Positions 8,531-16,455 of a stretch of 64,000 bases of DNA are shown in pieces. The stretch comes from Fibrobacter sp. UWB10 (lineage in GTDB: Bacteria; Fibrobacterota; Fibrobacteria; Fibrobacterales; Fibrobacteraceae). Both the position numbers and the translations under genes were made by a program. Positions within the stretch are counted from its first letter, which is position 1. The number at the start of each line of letters is the position of its first letter. The stretch covers positions 310,001 through 374,000 of the forward strand of contig NZ_FXUE01000003.1 of NCBI RefSeq assembly GCF_900182935.1, written 5' to 3'. The notes beneath the pieces are model-generated. The model was not told the DNA's origin. It searched no databases and saw only the letters and a list, made by a program, of their open reading frames with translations.

Positions 8531-8641
8531 TTACGCTTTACAGATTTTGGTTTCTCTGGACAGCCCCACAATAGCTCGGGCTGCTGCCGGGCTTGCTGCT
8601 TTCGCTGCTGCTGCGATGTTCTGTCCAAAGATTTTGTTCAT
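8531..8641 (-). CDS. Putative 36-residue alanine-rich small protein
   Basis: A short frame beginning MNKIFGQNIAAAAKAA and ending in SRETKICKA. It is basic and Ala-rich, with a single cysteine near the C-terminus and a likely amphipathic helix. The coding claim rests on context: a consensus TTGACA/TATATT promoter ends exactly six bases before the ATG, and a strong terminator lies 27 bases after the stop, giving a compact ~165-nt transcript. It could instead be a small RNA whose frame is accidental. No family recognised. Confidence 0.5.
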   Translation of the reverse strand: MNKIFGQNIAAAAKAASPAAARAIVGLSRETKICKA

Positions 8642-8647
8642 GGCCTA

Positions 8648-8677
8648 AATATACTTTCAGTTATGCGAAATTGTCAA
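8648..8677 (-). promoter_or_regulatory. Strong sigma70-type promoter of the small ORF
   Basis: On the minus strand TTGACA (8672-8677), an 18-bp spacer and TATATT (8648-8653). The ATG follows after TAGGCC, so transcription would start at or next to the start codon. Confidence 0.7.
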
Positions 8678-8709
8678 GGTTTAGTGGGTAATTTTTTATT
8701 TTTGCAGAC

Positions 8710-9129
8710 ATGCTCCACGATATGCTTTACGACCCCATTCGCCAAAAAGAGGTGCCCGCTACGCCCGAAGAACACGTGCGTCAGGCGACGATTCGCTTTT
8801 TGATGGACGAGGTCAAGGTGCCGCAGAATTTGATAGCGGTGGAGTTTGCGCTTTCGACGGTGGAACCTTCGACAGATGACCGTGTTGATTTGCTCGTGCA
8901 AGATTTCAAGGCGTCTGGCGATTTAAAGCACCCGTGGCTTTTGGTGGAATGCAAGGCTCCTGGCGAATACACTTGGGAGGCTTTGCAGGTGCAATTGAAT
9001 AAGTATTTAAAGGTGCTTACGCCCAAGTACGTGATGCTTTCTTTGGGCGATGCTGTACGCTACTTTGCGCTGGATGCAACCACCAAGCGCTTCAAGAAGA
9101 TTGAAAAACTGCCGGAATTTACGGCGTAG
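8710..9129 (+). CDS. HsdR N-terminal-like nuclease-fold protein
   Basis: The 139-residue protein matches the stand-alone type I restriction R-subunit N-terminal fold: EEHVRQATIRFL, then DDRVDLLV (catalytic-type Asp), and LLVECKAPG (the E-x-K of the PD-(D/E)xK core), followed by a Q..KYL helix and a strand-turn C-terminus. Many bacteria carry such short proteins outside restriction operons and their role is unknown; the active-site residues look intact. It abuts the convergent xseA with no spacer. No Shine-Dalgarno is visible. Confidence 0.7.
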   Translation: MLHDMLYDPIRQKEVPATPEEHVRQATIRFLMDEVKVPQNLIAVEFALSTVEPSTDDRVDLLVQDFKASGDLKHPWLLVECKAPGEYTWEALQVQLNKYLKVLTPKYVMLSLGDAVRYFALDATTKRFKKIEKLPEFTA

Positions 9130-10428
9130 CTACTTTACAACTGACTGTACGCATCCATCTTTGAATCGTGTTGTCAGCGTGTCGCCGGGCTTGAGCTGGC
9201 TCTTGTTACGGATGAACTTGCCGTTGGCATCAAGCGTAAGCGTGTAGCCTTTTGAAAGCGTTGTTTCAGGGTCGGCGCTTTTCACGCGGAGCTCGAAGAG
9301 GCTGAATTTCGACTTTTCAAGGTCTAGAATTTTACGGGAACCCTGGTGCAGACCTTCGCTGTCGCGGGCAATGCGTTCGCGCTCGCCTCTAAAGATAAAT
9401 TGCAAGTCTTTCTGCAAGTTGCCCTTGTAGAGCGATAACTTCATTGCTTCTTTTTGAATGAGGGCGTTTACTTTTTGCTGCAAGCGGTTGCCTTTGTTTG
9501 TCAAGTCGCGGTTGACGGCGACAAGCGTTTCTTTTGTCTGTAACGCAATGTCTTGAGCAAGCGAAAGCATCTTGTTCCAACTGTCTGCAACGCGGTCAAT
9601 CAAGCGCTTGGCGGTATCGGTCGGCGTAATGCAGGATTGATAAGCGACTTCATCCAACAAACTGCGGTCAATTTCATGCCCAATTCCGGTGAATACGGGC
9701 AGCGGAAAGTTCGCGACGGCGCGGCACAAGGCTTCGCTATCGAAAAAGTTCAAATCAGTCTTGCTTCCACCACCTCGGATAATGCAAACTACATCAAGTT
9801 CTGAATCTTTTGCAAGTTCTTCGAGGGCGGCAAGAACCGTTGGCTCGGTGTCGGCACCTTGCATTTTGGCGTAAACCGTTTTCACCTTGAAGTTAAAAGG
9901 AGATTCTGCGAGCTTGGTGGTAAAATCCTTGTAAGCGGCAGTGCCTTCACCTGTAATCAGGCCCACGCGAATGGGGACGTCGGCAAGCTCCAAAGCCTTA
10001 TTCTTTTCGAGCAGGCCTTCGAGCGCAAGCCTTTTTAGAATCGCACTTTTGGTAAGCGCAAGTTCGCCCAGCGTGTAAACTGGGTCAATGTCCAAAATTT
10101 GGGCCTGCAACTTGCCGTAAGGAACGTACAGGTCAGCCTTGATCAAAAAGCTCACCTTGAGTTGTTCTTTCAAGGTAAAAGGCTGCGGGTAATTCTCAAT
10201 TTTTGCACGAATCGCTGCATATTTGGCCGCAAAACAGTACAGCGGCACGGTCGCGAGCGGGTTCACGTTCCCTTCTTCAAAGTCCGCAATACTCAGGTAA
10301 ACGACTTTCGATTTTTCGTTAATCTGGGTAATCACGCCACGCACCCATACGGCAGGGGTAGATTCTACCTTCTGCTTCAAGGCTTTCATGTATTGCGTAA
10401 CGGAGTAGGACTTGTTTTCGGTTTCCAT
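9130..10428 (-). CDS. xseA: Exodeoxyribonuclease VII large subunit
   Basis: A 432-residue protein: N-terminal OB-fold (VWVRGVITQIN...VYLSIADFEEG), then the catalytic core with RVGLITGEGTAAYKDF, CIIRGGGSKTDLNFFD and FTGIGHEIDRSLLDEVA, then a long helical region and a C-terminal LSKGYTLTLD segment. This is the usual order for XseA, which degrades single-stranded DNA from both ends as a complex with XseB. No xseB lies next to it. Its ATG is six bases after TATATT and lacks a ribosome site, so the message may be leaderless. Confidence 0.9.
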   Translation of the reverse strand: METENKSYSVTQYMKALKQKVESTPAVWVRGVITQINEKSKVVYLSIADFEEGNVNPLATVPLYCFAAKYAAIRAKIENYPQPFTLKEQLKVSFLIKADLYVPYGKLQAQILDIDPVYTLGELALTKSAILKRLALEGLLEKNKALELADVPIRVGLITGEGTAAYKDFTTKLAESPFNFKVKTVYAKMQGADTEPTVLAALEELAKDSELDVVCIIRGGGSKTDLNFFDSEALCRAVANFPLPVFTGIGHEIDRSLLDEVAYQSCITPTDTAKRLIDRVADSWNKMLSLAQDIALQTKETLVAVNRDLTNKGNRLQQKVNALIQKEAMKLSLYKGNLQKDLQFIFRGERERIARDSEGLHQGSRKILDLEKSKFSLFELRVKSADPETTLSKGYTLTLDANGKFIRNKSQLKPGDTLTTRFKDGCVQSVVK

Positions 10429-10434
10429 GCGCAG

Positions 10435-10442
10435 AATATACT
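10435..10442. promoter_or_regulatory. Overlapping divergent -10 elements of xseA and the Phd-type gene
   Basis: The minus strand reads TATATT (10435-10440) six bases before the xseA ATG. The plus strand reads TATACT (10437-10442) eleven bases before the antitoxin ATG. The two genes are separated by only 25 bp, so transcription in the two directions may be mutually exclusive. Confidence 0.45.
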
Positions 10443-10453
10443 ATTTTTAGGGC

Positions 10454-10654
10454 ATGTCTAAAGTTGTTTCAGCCATGGAAGTCCGCCAGAATTTTGGCTC
10501 GATGTTGAACCAAGTCTCGCTCAAAGACGAAGAAATCGTCATAGAACGTGCGGGAAAACCCCTGGCGCGTCTGGTAAACGTGAACGCTCCGACGGCAGGG
10601 CTTTTAGACTTTCGCGATATCGGTAAACTTCCGAATCAAATCTGGGAAGATTAG
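10454..10654 (+). CDS. Phd/YefM-family antitoxin, no toxin beside it
   Basis: A 66-residue protein of classic Phd/YefM form: an N-terminal DNA-binding part (VVSAMEVRQNFGSMLNQVSLKDEEIVIERAGKPLARLV) and a short C-terminal tail (FRDIGKLPNQIWED) that in the family wraps a PIN, RelE or Doc toxin. No toxin gene follows: the next gene is convergent and overlaps by four bases. It may be an orphan regulator or the survivor of a lost pair. Confidence 0.8.
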   Translation: MSKVVSAMEVRQNFGSMLNQVSLKDEEIVIERAGKPLARLVNVNAPTAGLLDFRDIGKLPNQIWED

Positions 10655-12378
10655 TCTTCTGCTTTTGTAATAATCGAAATCTTGAGTGTGTCGCGCATAG
10701 AAGGATCGGCAACACTCTGGGCAATCAATTCAGCCGTATTTCCGATGCCGTTTTCAAGGACAATCAGGTAATCCGACGAAATTTCTTGTTCGCCATCGCA
10801 AGCAGAAGCCTTATAGTTACTGCTGTTGTTCAAGAAATCGAGCGATGCGCAAGGCACAAACCAGTCGATATCCGAACCGATTTCTTTCCAATTGCTGCTA
10901 GAATGCTGATTCATTTGGAATGTGAAATCCTTGAATCGCAGCGTGTCTCCCACGGCATAAATTTCTTTTTCCAAGACCTTTTCGTTTTCAAGATCGAAGA
11001 AGTTCATGGATTTCAAAAGACCCGGCTGCTGTACCATGGTGTAAAGTTGCAATACATAAAGCAAGCTGTCAGGAATACCACGGTCAAGCGGGTTCGAATT
11101 TAAGCGCAGGTAATGCAGGTAGTAAGGACCTTCAGGCATTTTGTCGGTCACCTTGAAGCTACCGCCATAAACGCTACTGATGCTTCCTTGAACCTTTTTG
11201 TCTTTGTCCAAGATTTCGTAGGTCACAGGGCTCGTGTAGTTGCTGTCGCTATAGTTTGCAATCCAGTGATTGATAATGAGCGAGTCGCCCTTCTTGTAGT
11301 CACCAATCCAAACGAATTGTTCTTGGCGCAGGTTGTACTTGTAAATGCCAATGTCGTCTTTCGGGCGGGTGCGTTCATAGGCTTCGCCCGGATACTTGAT
11401 TGAGTCCGGCTTGGAGAAGTATTCACCTTGTTCCAATTCGCGGGCCTTAGTGGTTGCTTCGAATGTGGCAAAGGGACCGGTCCAAATGCTAGAGAAACTT
11501 TCGGGCTTAATCTTGATAGACCAGTTGACCGAATCGTTCGGAACAAGCATGGTGTCCAGGTTGGTTTTCGAAGAACCAAGTTCCTTGTCGCCATCGGTAA
11601 GCTTGTACAGGATAATGTTTTCGCCAACGGTCGTCAGGTTTACGCTGTAGCCTTCGCTAGCGGAGAATGCGATAGACACTTCCTTGGGAGCATTGTCAAT
11701 CAAGAGAATGCCGCGCAGAGTGTCAGACATTTTCATGGAGACTTTTTCGTCTTCGCCAGTGTACTTGTAGTAGGCGGAATCAACTTGGACCTTGAGCCTC
11801 AAGCTGGATTCATCGTTGAATTTACCTTCGACTTCAATATAGTAGTGGTTGTTGCTGAAGGTGACGAATGTGTTGGAATCTCTGAAGGTGGCACTGGTGT
11901 CTGCACCGTAACTAGGAATCAAAGCGTTTCTGTAAACGGAATCCTTTCGGTCGGCAGTCTTGGGGGCAGCCTTGGTGGCCTGCAGGTAGTCGCCATATTC
12001 GCTCTTAATGCGAATCGCTTCGTTCTTGATTTTAGAAGTGGTTGCGTACACCTTGATGCGGCTTCCTTTCGGGAATTCGCCTAAGTACATCGGCAGAGTC
12101 GTTGCCGAACTGTCAAGGTAGATTTCGCTTTCGTCCATTTTAGAGCTGTCGCCTTTGAACAGGTCTACATACAGGCGCAGCGTGTCGCCAAGCTTGATTG
12201 TGTCCTTGTAGTCGATGTCCGCGCGAGTGCTTAGGGAACTGCTCGACCTGAACGAGGGTACTGAAGAACTGGAGTCTTCGTCCGAAGATGCCGATGAACC
12301 GGAATCGTCGCCGCAAGCGGTCATGGCGACGGACATGAACAATGCTGCACTAAGGCTTAAGAATTTCTTGAACTGCAT
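10651..12378 (-). CDS. Serine-linker lipoprotein of unknown function
   Basis: 575 residues with a lipoprotein signal: lipobox MTAC, lipidated C22. A Ser/Asp-rich linker (about residues 25-50) follows, typical of Fibrobacter surface lipoproteins. The body is rich in beta-strand patterns with no recognised catalytic motif. An AGGAGA lies upstream of the ATG, 13 bp after the pectate-lyase-fold gene, so the two are probably co-transcribed. A plausible role is polysaccharide binding or organisation at the cell surface. That role is inferred from the operon only. Confidence 0.7.
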   Translation of the reverse strand: MQFKKFLSLSAALFMSVAMTACGDDSGSSASSDEDSSSSVPSFRSSSSLSTRADIDYKDTIKLGDTLRLYVDLFKGDSSKMDESEIYLDSSATTLPMYLGEFPKGSRIKVYATTSKIKNEAIRIKSEYGDYLQATKAAPKTADRKDSVYRNALIPSYGADTSATFRDSNTFVTFSNNHYYIEVEGKFNDESSLRLKVQVDSAYYKYTGEDEKVSMKMSDTLRGILLIDNAPKEVSIAFSASEGYSVNLTTVGENIILYKLTDGDKELGSSKTNLDTMLVPNDSVNWSIKIKPESFSSIWTGPFATFEATTKARELEQGEYFSKPDSIKYPGEAYERTRPKDDIGIYKYNLRQEQFVWIGDYKKGDSLIINHWIANYSDSNYTSPVTYEILDKDKKVQGSISSVYGGSFKVTDKMPEGPYYLHYLRLNSNPLDRGIPDSLLYVLQLYTMVQQPGLLKSMNFFDLENEKVLEKEIYAVGDTLRFKDFTFQMNQHSSSNWKEIGSDIDWFVPCASLDFLNNSSNYKASACDGEQEISSDYLIVLENGIGNTAELIAQSVADPSMRDTLKISIITKAED

Positions 12379-12391
12379 AGGTTATTGTCTC

Positions 12392-15300
12392 CTAGTTCAG
12401 GATATAGAATTGCTGCTCGGCGGTGAATGCTTCGCCAATAACGCGCAAGACATACTTGCCGGTGGGGAAGGCCATCGCCTTGAACTTGAAATGGGTTTTC
12501 TTTTCGCCATCGAGATCGCGGGCGGCAACCGTAAGCATTCGTTTGCCGAACTCGTTCACGATTTCGATTTGCACAAACTGAGGGTAACCGACCGTCAGGT
12601 CGAAATCGCATTCCAGGCTGTAAATGTCAATGTTTACCTTGGTCAGCGTGTAACCGCCGTCCATGGCTTTACCGCCAACAGAGCGGGAATTATCGAAGTA
12701 ACCGACAAAGAGCGAAGGTGCGAATTCCTTGCCCATGGCTGCCGACGGGAGAATCGTTTCGCCCGAATCGACTGCGGTAAGAATCAACGTGTAAAGCTGC
12801 GATGCATGCTTACGCTTAAAGAATTCGGTCAATGTCGGAGTGCGCAGGAATGCGCCGAGCGGAGCCTTCGGGTTAATGGTGATAAGGCCGAGGTAGTCGG
12901 CGTACTTGGTGTCAACGCCACCGCCAGAATTCTTGCGGATGTTGAACTGGCCGCCCTTCTGCTGGGTAAGGTTAGCCGGAGCGTTTTCCCAAGTGAGTTC
13001 GTAACTTGCCCAATCGACGCCCAACTTCTGGTCGCCAAAGTTCATGTCCTTCGACGTTTCCTTCAGACCGAAAATGTTCAGCTGAATCGGCTTCTTGATG
13101 GAATCCTTGTTGAATTCCAACTTGAGGGCTGCGTCGAACAGCGGGCCCGGCAACGAAGACAAATCGAATCGCAGATAAATCTTTCCGGCGTTTCCGCTAG
13201 ACACGTTTGCAACGTGCAGTTCCGGGTCGGTATTGTGCGGGCTGTAATTGTCAAATTCCGAAATCCAGGTGGCTGCACCCTTGCCGCTCGGGAATCCGTC
13301 GCCGCTGTTATCAAGCGTGGTGTAGTGCTTGTCGAACACGTAAACCTTACCGGTGTCAGAACCCGTCTGGTATCCGTCGTCGGCCGTAAAGATAATGTTG
13401 TAGCGTCCGCTCGCGGTAAACGAAACGTCGGTCTCGTAAGCCATACTATCAGAGAATACGACATTACCCGGTCCAAGGCCTTTCTTCCAGCGCACCGGGT
13501 CTTCGCAAAGACCATCGCCACGGCCATCGTCAATCACAGAACCCTTCATCTTGAGCAGGTTCGGCTGCACGATCACCATTTCGTCAGGAATGAATGCCTT
13601 CGGTTTTTCGTTTGCGCCAAGCTTAGGAGCGTAACCGGTAAACAGCGGGATAAATACACCGCCATTCGGAGTATGCTTCAGATCCTTGCCGTACAAGGAC
13701 TTGATGTTAGAAGCCTTTCTGGATTCTTCAACAATCGTGGGGTAGGCGTTACCGCGGGTAAGCGTTTCGCGAAGGCCAGAAATCGAAAGACCGGAGTTGT
13801 CGTTAATGAACATCGGGCGGTCTTTGGCCTTGTCACTTGCGACGATTTCGACACCAATCAGTTCGGCATGAGCCTTGTTGAAGTTCTGGATAATTGTGTT
13901 GCCTTTCTTGGCCGTAAGTCCGAGAATCCAAATGTGACCACCGTTGTTGGTAATCTTCGGACCCTTGGTATCACCAATCAAGGCGACCTGGCGTCCCCAC
14001 AGCTTCTGGTAGTTCAACTGAATGGTGCCAAGTGTTACGTCTTCCAGGTAAATTTCACCGCCGCCAATTTCAGAAGATTCAAGCGAGCGAACCATCATGT
14101 TCTTCAGGAGCAGGTTGCGCTTGGCCTTCATGATAATGCCGCTGCCGAATTCCGAAAATCTTTCAATCGTCAGTTCGTTGAATGCGCCGGCTTCGATAAT
14201 GAATTTGCCCTTACCGTCAATGCGGCCTTCGATACCGATAATCTGGCGAATGCGGTTGCGAATATAAATGTCGCGGTTAATCGTCCAGCGACCTCCCGGC
14301 GGGAAGTACAGCGTTTCTGCGCCGTCATCAATAGCGTCTTGAATTGCCTTGGAGTCATCGGAACCGGTGTTCGATTTTCCACCGTAGTCACCGGCAATGG
14401 TAATCCAGTTGTCAGGCTTCTGTTCCGGGTATGCCGGTGTTTCTGCAACAGCCAAACGCATAGACTGCTTGGGGCTGTGGCAAAGCTGCTTGGTTTCCTG
14501 GGTCGAAAATTCAATGATTTCGCCTTGGATCATTTCTTCGTTGTAGCCCTTCTTTTTGGACTGAATCATGGTCTTGTAGCGAGAAACCTTCATGGACCTG
14601 GCAAACAGGTGGCTTTCGTTCAAGATAGCGGTAGTGGGCTTAACCTTCTTGTTACCGCTGTCGAATTCCAGCAAACCATCAATCAAACTCATCATGGCGA
14701 ATTCGCCGTGGTTGAATACGGCAGGAACGTAGCCTTTGAATCGGAGTGCACGAACCGCGAGGTTCATGTTTTCGTTTTCGAGACCGTATTTTCTCTGACC
14801 ACCCATGGTCACGTGTTCAAGCGTTGCGGTGCCTGTTTCGCCCTTGGCGTAGATACCGATGTTATAACCGCGGATTTCAACATTTTTAATGAGAAGCGGA
14901 CCGATACCTTCGGTAAAGCCTAAGTCAATACCGTACACGCCTAACGAGTCGGTAGAATAAATCTTGACGTTGTGAATTGTTCCTTGGTTTCCGGCGTTGA
15001 ACTGAATACCAATTGCGCCCGGGTTTCCTTTACCGGTACGGATCGTCATATCGCGGATTGCGTTTCTGTACTTGGGACCAGGACCTTCTCCTGTAAAAAT
15101 CATAGCCTTCGGAAAATCGGGGTTATCAAACCCGAAGGTGTTGTCTGCCAATTGTAGAATGGTGCCGCCAATGCTTTGCCCCTGCAAAATGGTACGGCGG
15201 CTGGAAGATTCCTGTTTTTTAGTAACAGGCCAAGTCAGCTGGTCCGTAATTTTGTAAATACCATGCGGCAAATAGATAATATAGTCACCATCGGGGTGAT

Positions 15301-15466
15301 CGTTCAAAGCCCTCTGGATAGCTTCGGTATCGTCAGTCTTACCATCGCCCTTTGCATAGTACGGGTCTTTGGTCACATTGACGATATTCGATGCCATGGG
15401 GAATTCCACCTGGGCAACTACGGAAACCGCAAAAAAGACAATAAAATAAAATAGGGTCCTGTACAT
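12392..15466 (-). CDS. Secreted pectate-lyase-fold polysaccharide-active protein
   Basis: A 1,024-residue exported protein (signal peptide MYRTLFYFIVFFAVSVVAQ). Two right-handed beta-helix domains of the Pectate_lyase_3 type are visible. Each begins with the diagnostic GDGKTDDTEAIQRAL-like motif (about residue 40; the second, GSDDSKAIQDAID, near residue 360) followed by YLP/YFPPG. A short Ig-like strand region (~690) follows, then a carbohydrate-binding-like jelly roll (YLRFDLSSLPG, WASYELTWENAP; ~750-930). The C-terminal ~75 residues (MAFPTGKYVLRV) resemble a FlgD/T9SS-type sorting domain. Substrate is likely pectin or another plant polysaccharide; lyase or hydrolase activity cannot be decided. 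GAGGT precedes the ATG. Confidence 0.82.
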   Translation of the reverse strand: MYRTLFYFIVFFAVSVVAQVEFPMASNIVNVTKDPYYAKGDGKTDDTEAIQRALNDHPDGDYIIYLPHGIYKITDQLTWPVTKKQESSSRRTILQGQSIGGTILQLADNTFGFDNPDFPKAMIFTGEGPGPKYRNAIRDMTIRTGKGNPGAIGIQFNAGNQGTIHNVKIYSTDSLGVYGIDLGFTEGIGPLLIKNVEIRGYNIGIYAKGETGTATLEHVTMGGQRKYGLENENMNLAVRALRFKGYVPAVFNHGEFAMMSLIDGLLEFDSGNKKVKPTTAILNESHLFARSMKVSRYKTMIQSKKKGYNEEMIQGEIIEFSTQETKQLCHSPKQSMRLAVAETPAYPEQKPDNWITIAGDYGGKSNTGSDDSKAIQDAIDDGAETLYFPPGGRWTINRDIYIRNRIRQIIGIEGRIDGKGKFIIEAGAFNELTIERFSEFGSGIIMKAKRNLLLKNMMVRSLESSEIGGGEIYLEDVTLGTIQLNYQKLWGRQVALIGDTKGPKITNNGGHIWILGLTAKKGNTIIQNFNKAHAELIGVEIVASDKAKDRPMFINDNSGLSISGLRETLTRGNAYPTIVEESRKASNIKSLYGKDLKHTPNGGVFIPLFTGYAPKLGANEKPKAFIPDEMVIVQPNLLKMKGSVIDDGRGDGLCEDPVRWKKGLGPGNVVFSDSMAYETDVSFTASGRYNIIFTADDGYQTGSDTGKVYVFDKHYTTLDNSGDGFPSGKGAATWISEFDNYSPHNTDPELHVANVSSGNAGKIYLRFDLSSLPGPLFDAALKLEFNKDSIKKPIQLNIFGLKETSKDMNFGDQKLGVDWASYELTWENAPANLTQQKGGQFNIRKNSGGGVDTKYADYLGLITINPKAPLGAFLRTPTLTEFFKRKHASQLYTLILTAVDSGETILPSAAMGKEFAPSLFVGYFDNSRSVGGKAMDGGYTLTKVNIDIYSLECDFDLTVGYPQFVQIEIVNEFGKRMLTVAARDLDGEKKTHFKFKAMAFPTGKYVLRVIGEAFTAEQQFYILN

Positions 15467-15571
15467 ACTAACCTCGATTGTAAATATATATAAATAAATG
15501 TAAATAAGAATTAAAATTGAAAAATCAATAATTAAAAACGTATTTTTTCGTTTTTTAACTATAAAATTTCA

Positions 15572-16297
15572 TTATTTAGGACATTTTTCGTGTACAAACG
15601 GGTTGTGATCGCCTTGAACCTTAAAAATACGGCGGTCTCGCTCGCATTCTTTGGGGGTTACCGGGTATAATTTGTCCCAAGCCTCGAACAACTTGCGGTC
15701 CTGCTTGGACAAATTAACGCCATAGGTCTTTTCCATGTAGAAATGGGCTCGGGCAATGATTCCACGGGCTTCTTCGCGGGGTTGCGCCTTCTTTTGTTTG
15801 AAATCAACGATGGTCTTGCAACCGCCGTACATGGGTTCGGGATTGTTGGTCCACTGGCTGTACATAAAGTTGTTGCGGTCCCCGTTGACTTCGCCAATGG
15901 CGGGGTACAGGTTGTGCATGTCGCCTTCCATAATCTTGAAGGTCGTATCGTTCGCGCTGCAGTTCTTGCGGCCTCCGTCGCGCCAGCAGGGGAGGTGTTG
16001 TCCCATGTTGTGGGCGGTTACCATGTGCTCCCATTCAATGCGCTCAGCGCGCTTAAAACTCTTGCGTTTTGGATTTTCGCGGGGTTTGAAGTTACAGCTT
16101 GAAAAGTCGACGTTCTTCTTGTCATCGTATTTGCAACCGCAGTAAAGGGTTTCTTGCAGTTCCCCGTAGTACACTCGCCTTAGCTGCTTGCTCGCGTCGC
16201 GGTAGTTGTAATGCTGCGGGGCTGCTGTCGGGTCTACGCGCGACCAGGCAATAGCGATAAAAACCGCCAAAAGCAGTATAATTCCAAAACTTTTCAT
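15572..16297 (-). CDS. Secreted endonuclease I (EndA/Dns family)
   Basis: 241 residues with a signal peptide (MKSFGIILLLAVFIAIAWS). Family landmarks: an early YYGELQETLYCGC block, IEWEHMVTAHNMGQ (catalytic-histidine segment), GDMHNLYPAIGEVNGDRNN (metal-binding asparagines), and a late RAHFYMEKTYG. At least six cysteines could stabilise it outside the cell. Endonuclease I cuts double-stranded DNA without sequence preference, often to salvage nucleotides or limit incoming DNA. Single gene, no clear Shine-Dalgarno. Confidence 0.88.
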   Translation of the reverse strand: MKSFGIILLLAVFIAIAWSRVDPTAAPQHYNYRDASKQLRRVYYGELQETLYCGCKYDDKKNVDFSSCNFKPRENPKRKSFKRAERIEWEHMVTAHNMGQHLPCWRDGGRKNCSANDTTFKIMEGDMHNLYPAIGEVNGDRNNFMYSQWTNNPEPMYGGCKTIVDFKQKKAQPREEARGIIARAHFYMEKTYGVNLSKQDRKLFEAWDKLYPVTPKECERDRRIFKVQGDHNPFVHEKCPK

Positions 16298-16340
16298 ATA
16301 AAAACCATGTAGTAACGAAAAGAAATATAGATAACTATTC

Positions 16341-16440
16341 TAATGTGTAATGTGAGGTGTGAAATGAATTGTAGACAGTAGGAAGTTGACAGTTGGCAGT
16401 GGTTTTGCCATTACACATTACACATTACACATTACACATT
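16341..16440. repeat. Compound heptanucleotide repeat upstream of folC
   Basis: Three 7-bp families sit side by side: TAATGTG twice with a decayed AGGTGTG (16341-16361); GTAGACA, GTAGGAA, GTTGACA, GTTGGCA (16371-16398); and ATTACAC four times (16410-16437). The first and last are reverse complements in register, so the block can fold back as a 14-bp or longer inverted repeat. It extends to within 16 bases of folC. Confidence 0.8.
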
Positions 16441-16443
16441 TTT

Positions 16444-16449
16444 TAAATT
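16444..16449 (+). promoter_or_regulatory. Putative -10 of folC, leaderless-type spacing
   Basis: TAAATT followed by six bases (TGTCGC) and the folC ATG. There is no Shine-Dalgarno. The -35 region would fall inside the ATTACAC repeat, so repeat-number changes could alter promoter strength. Confidence 0.35.
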
Positions 16450-16455
16450 TGTCGC

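Noticed and set aside
10454-10720. A toxin gene paired with the Phd-type antitoxin
   Set aside because: The next plus-strand sequence has no open frame of toxin size, and the convergent lipoprotein gene overlaps the antitoxin stop.
12215-14923. A 902-codon open frame antisense to the pectate-lyase-fold gene
   Set aside because: The opposite strand encodes a signal peptide and two recognisable beta-helix domains with correct motifs. The antisense frame has no domain and arises from codon bias.
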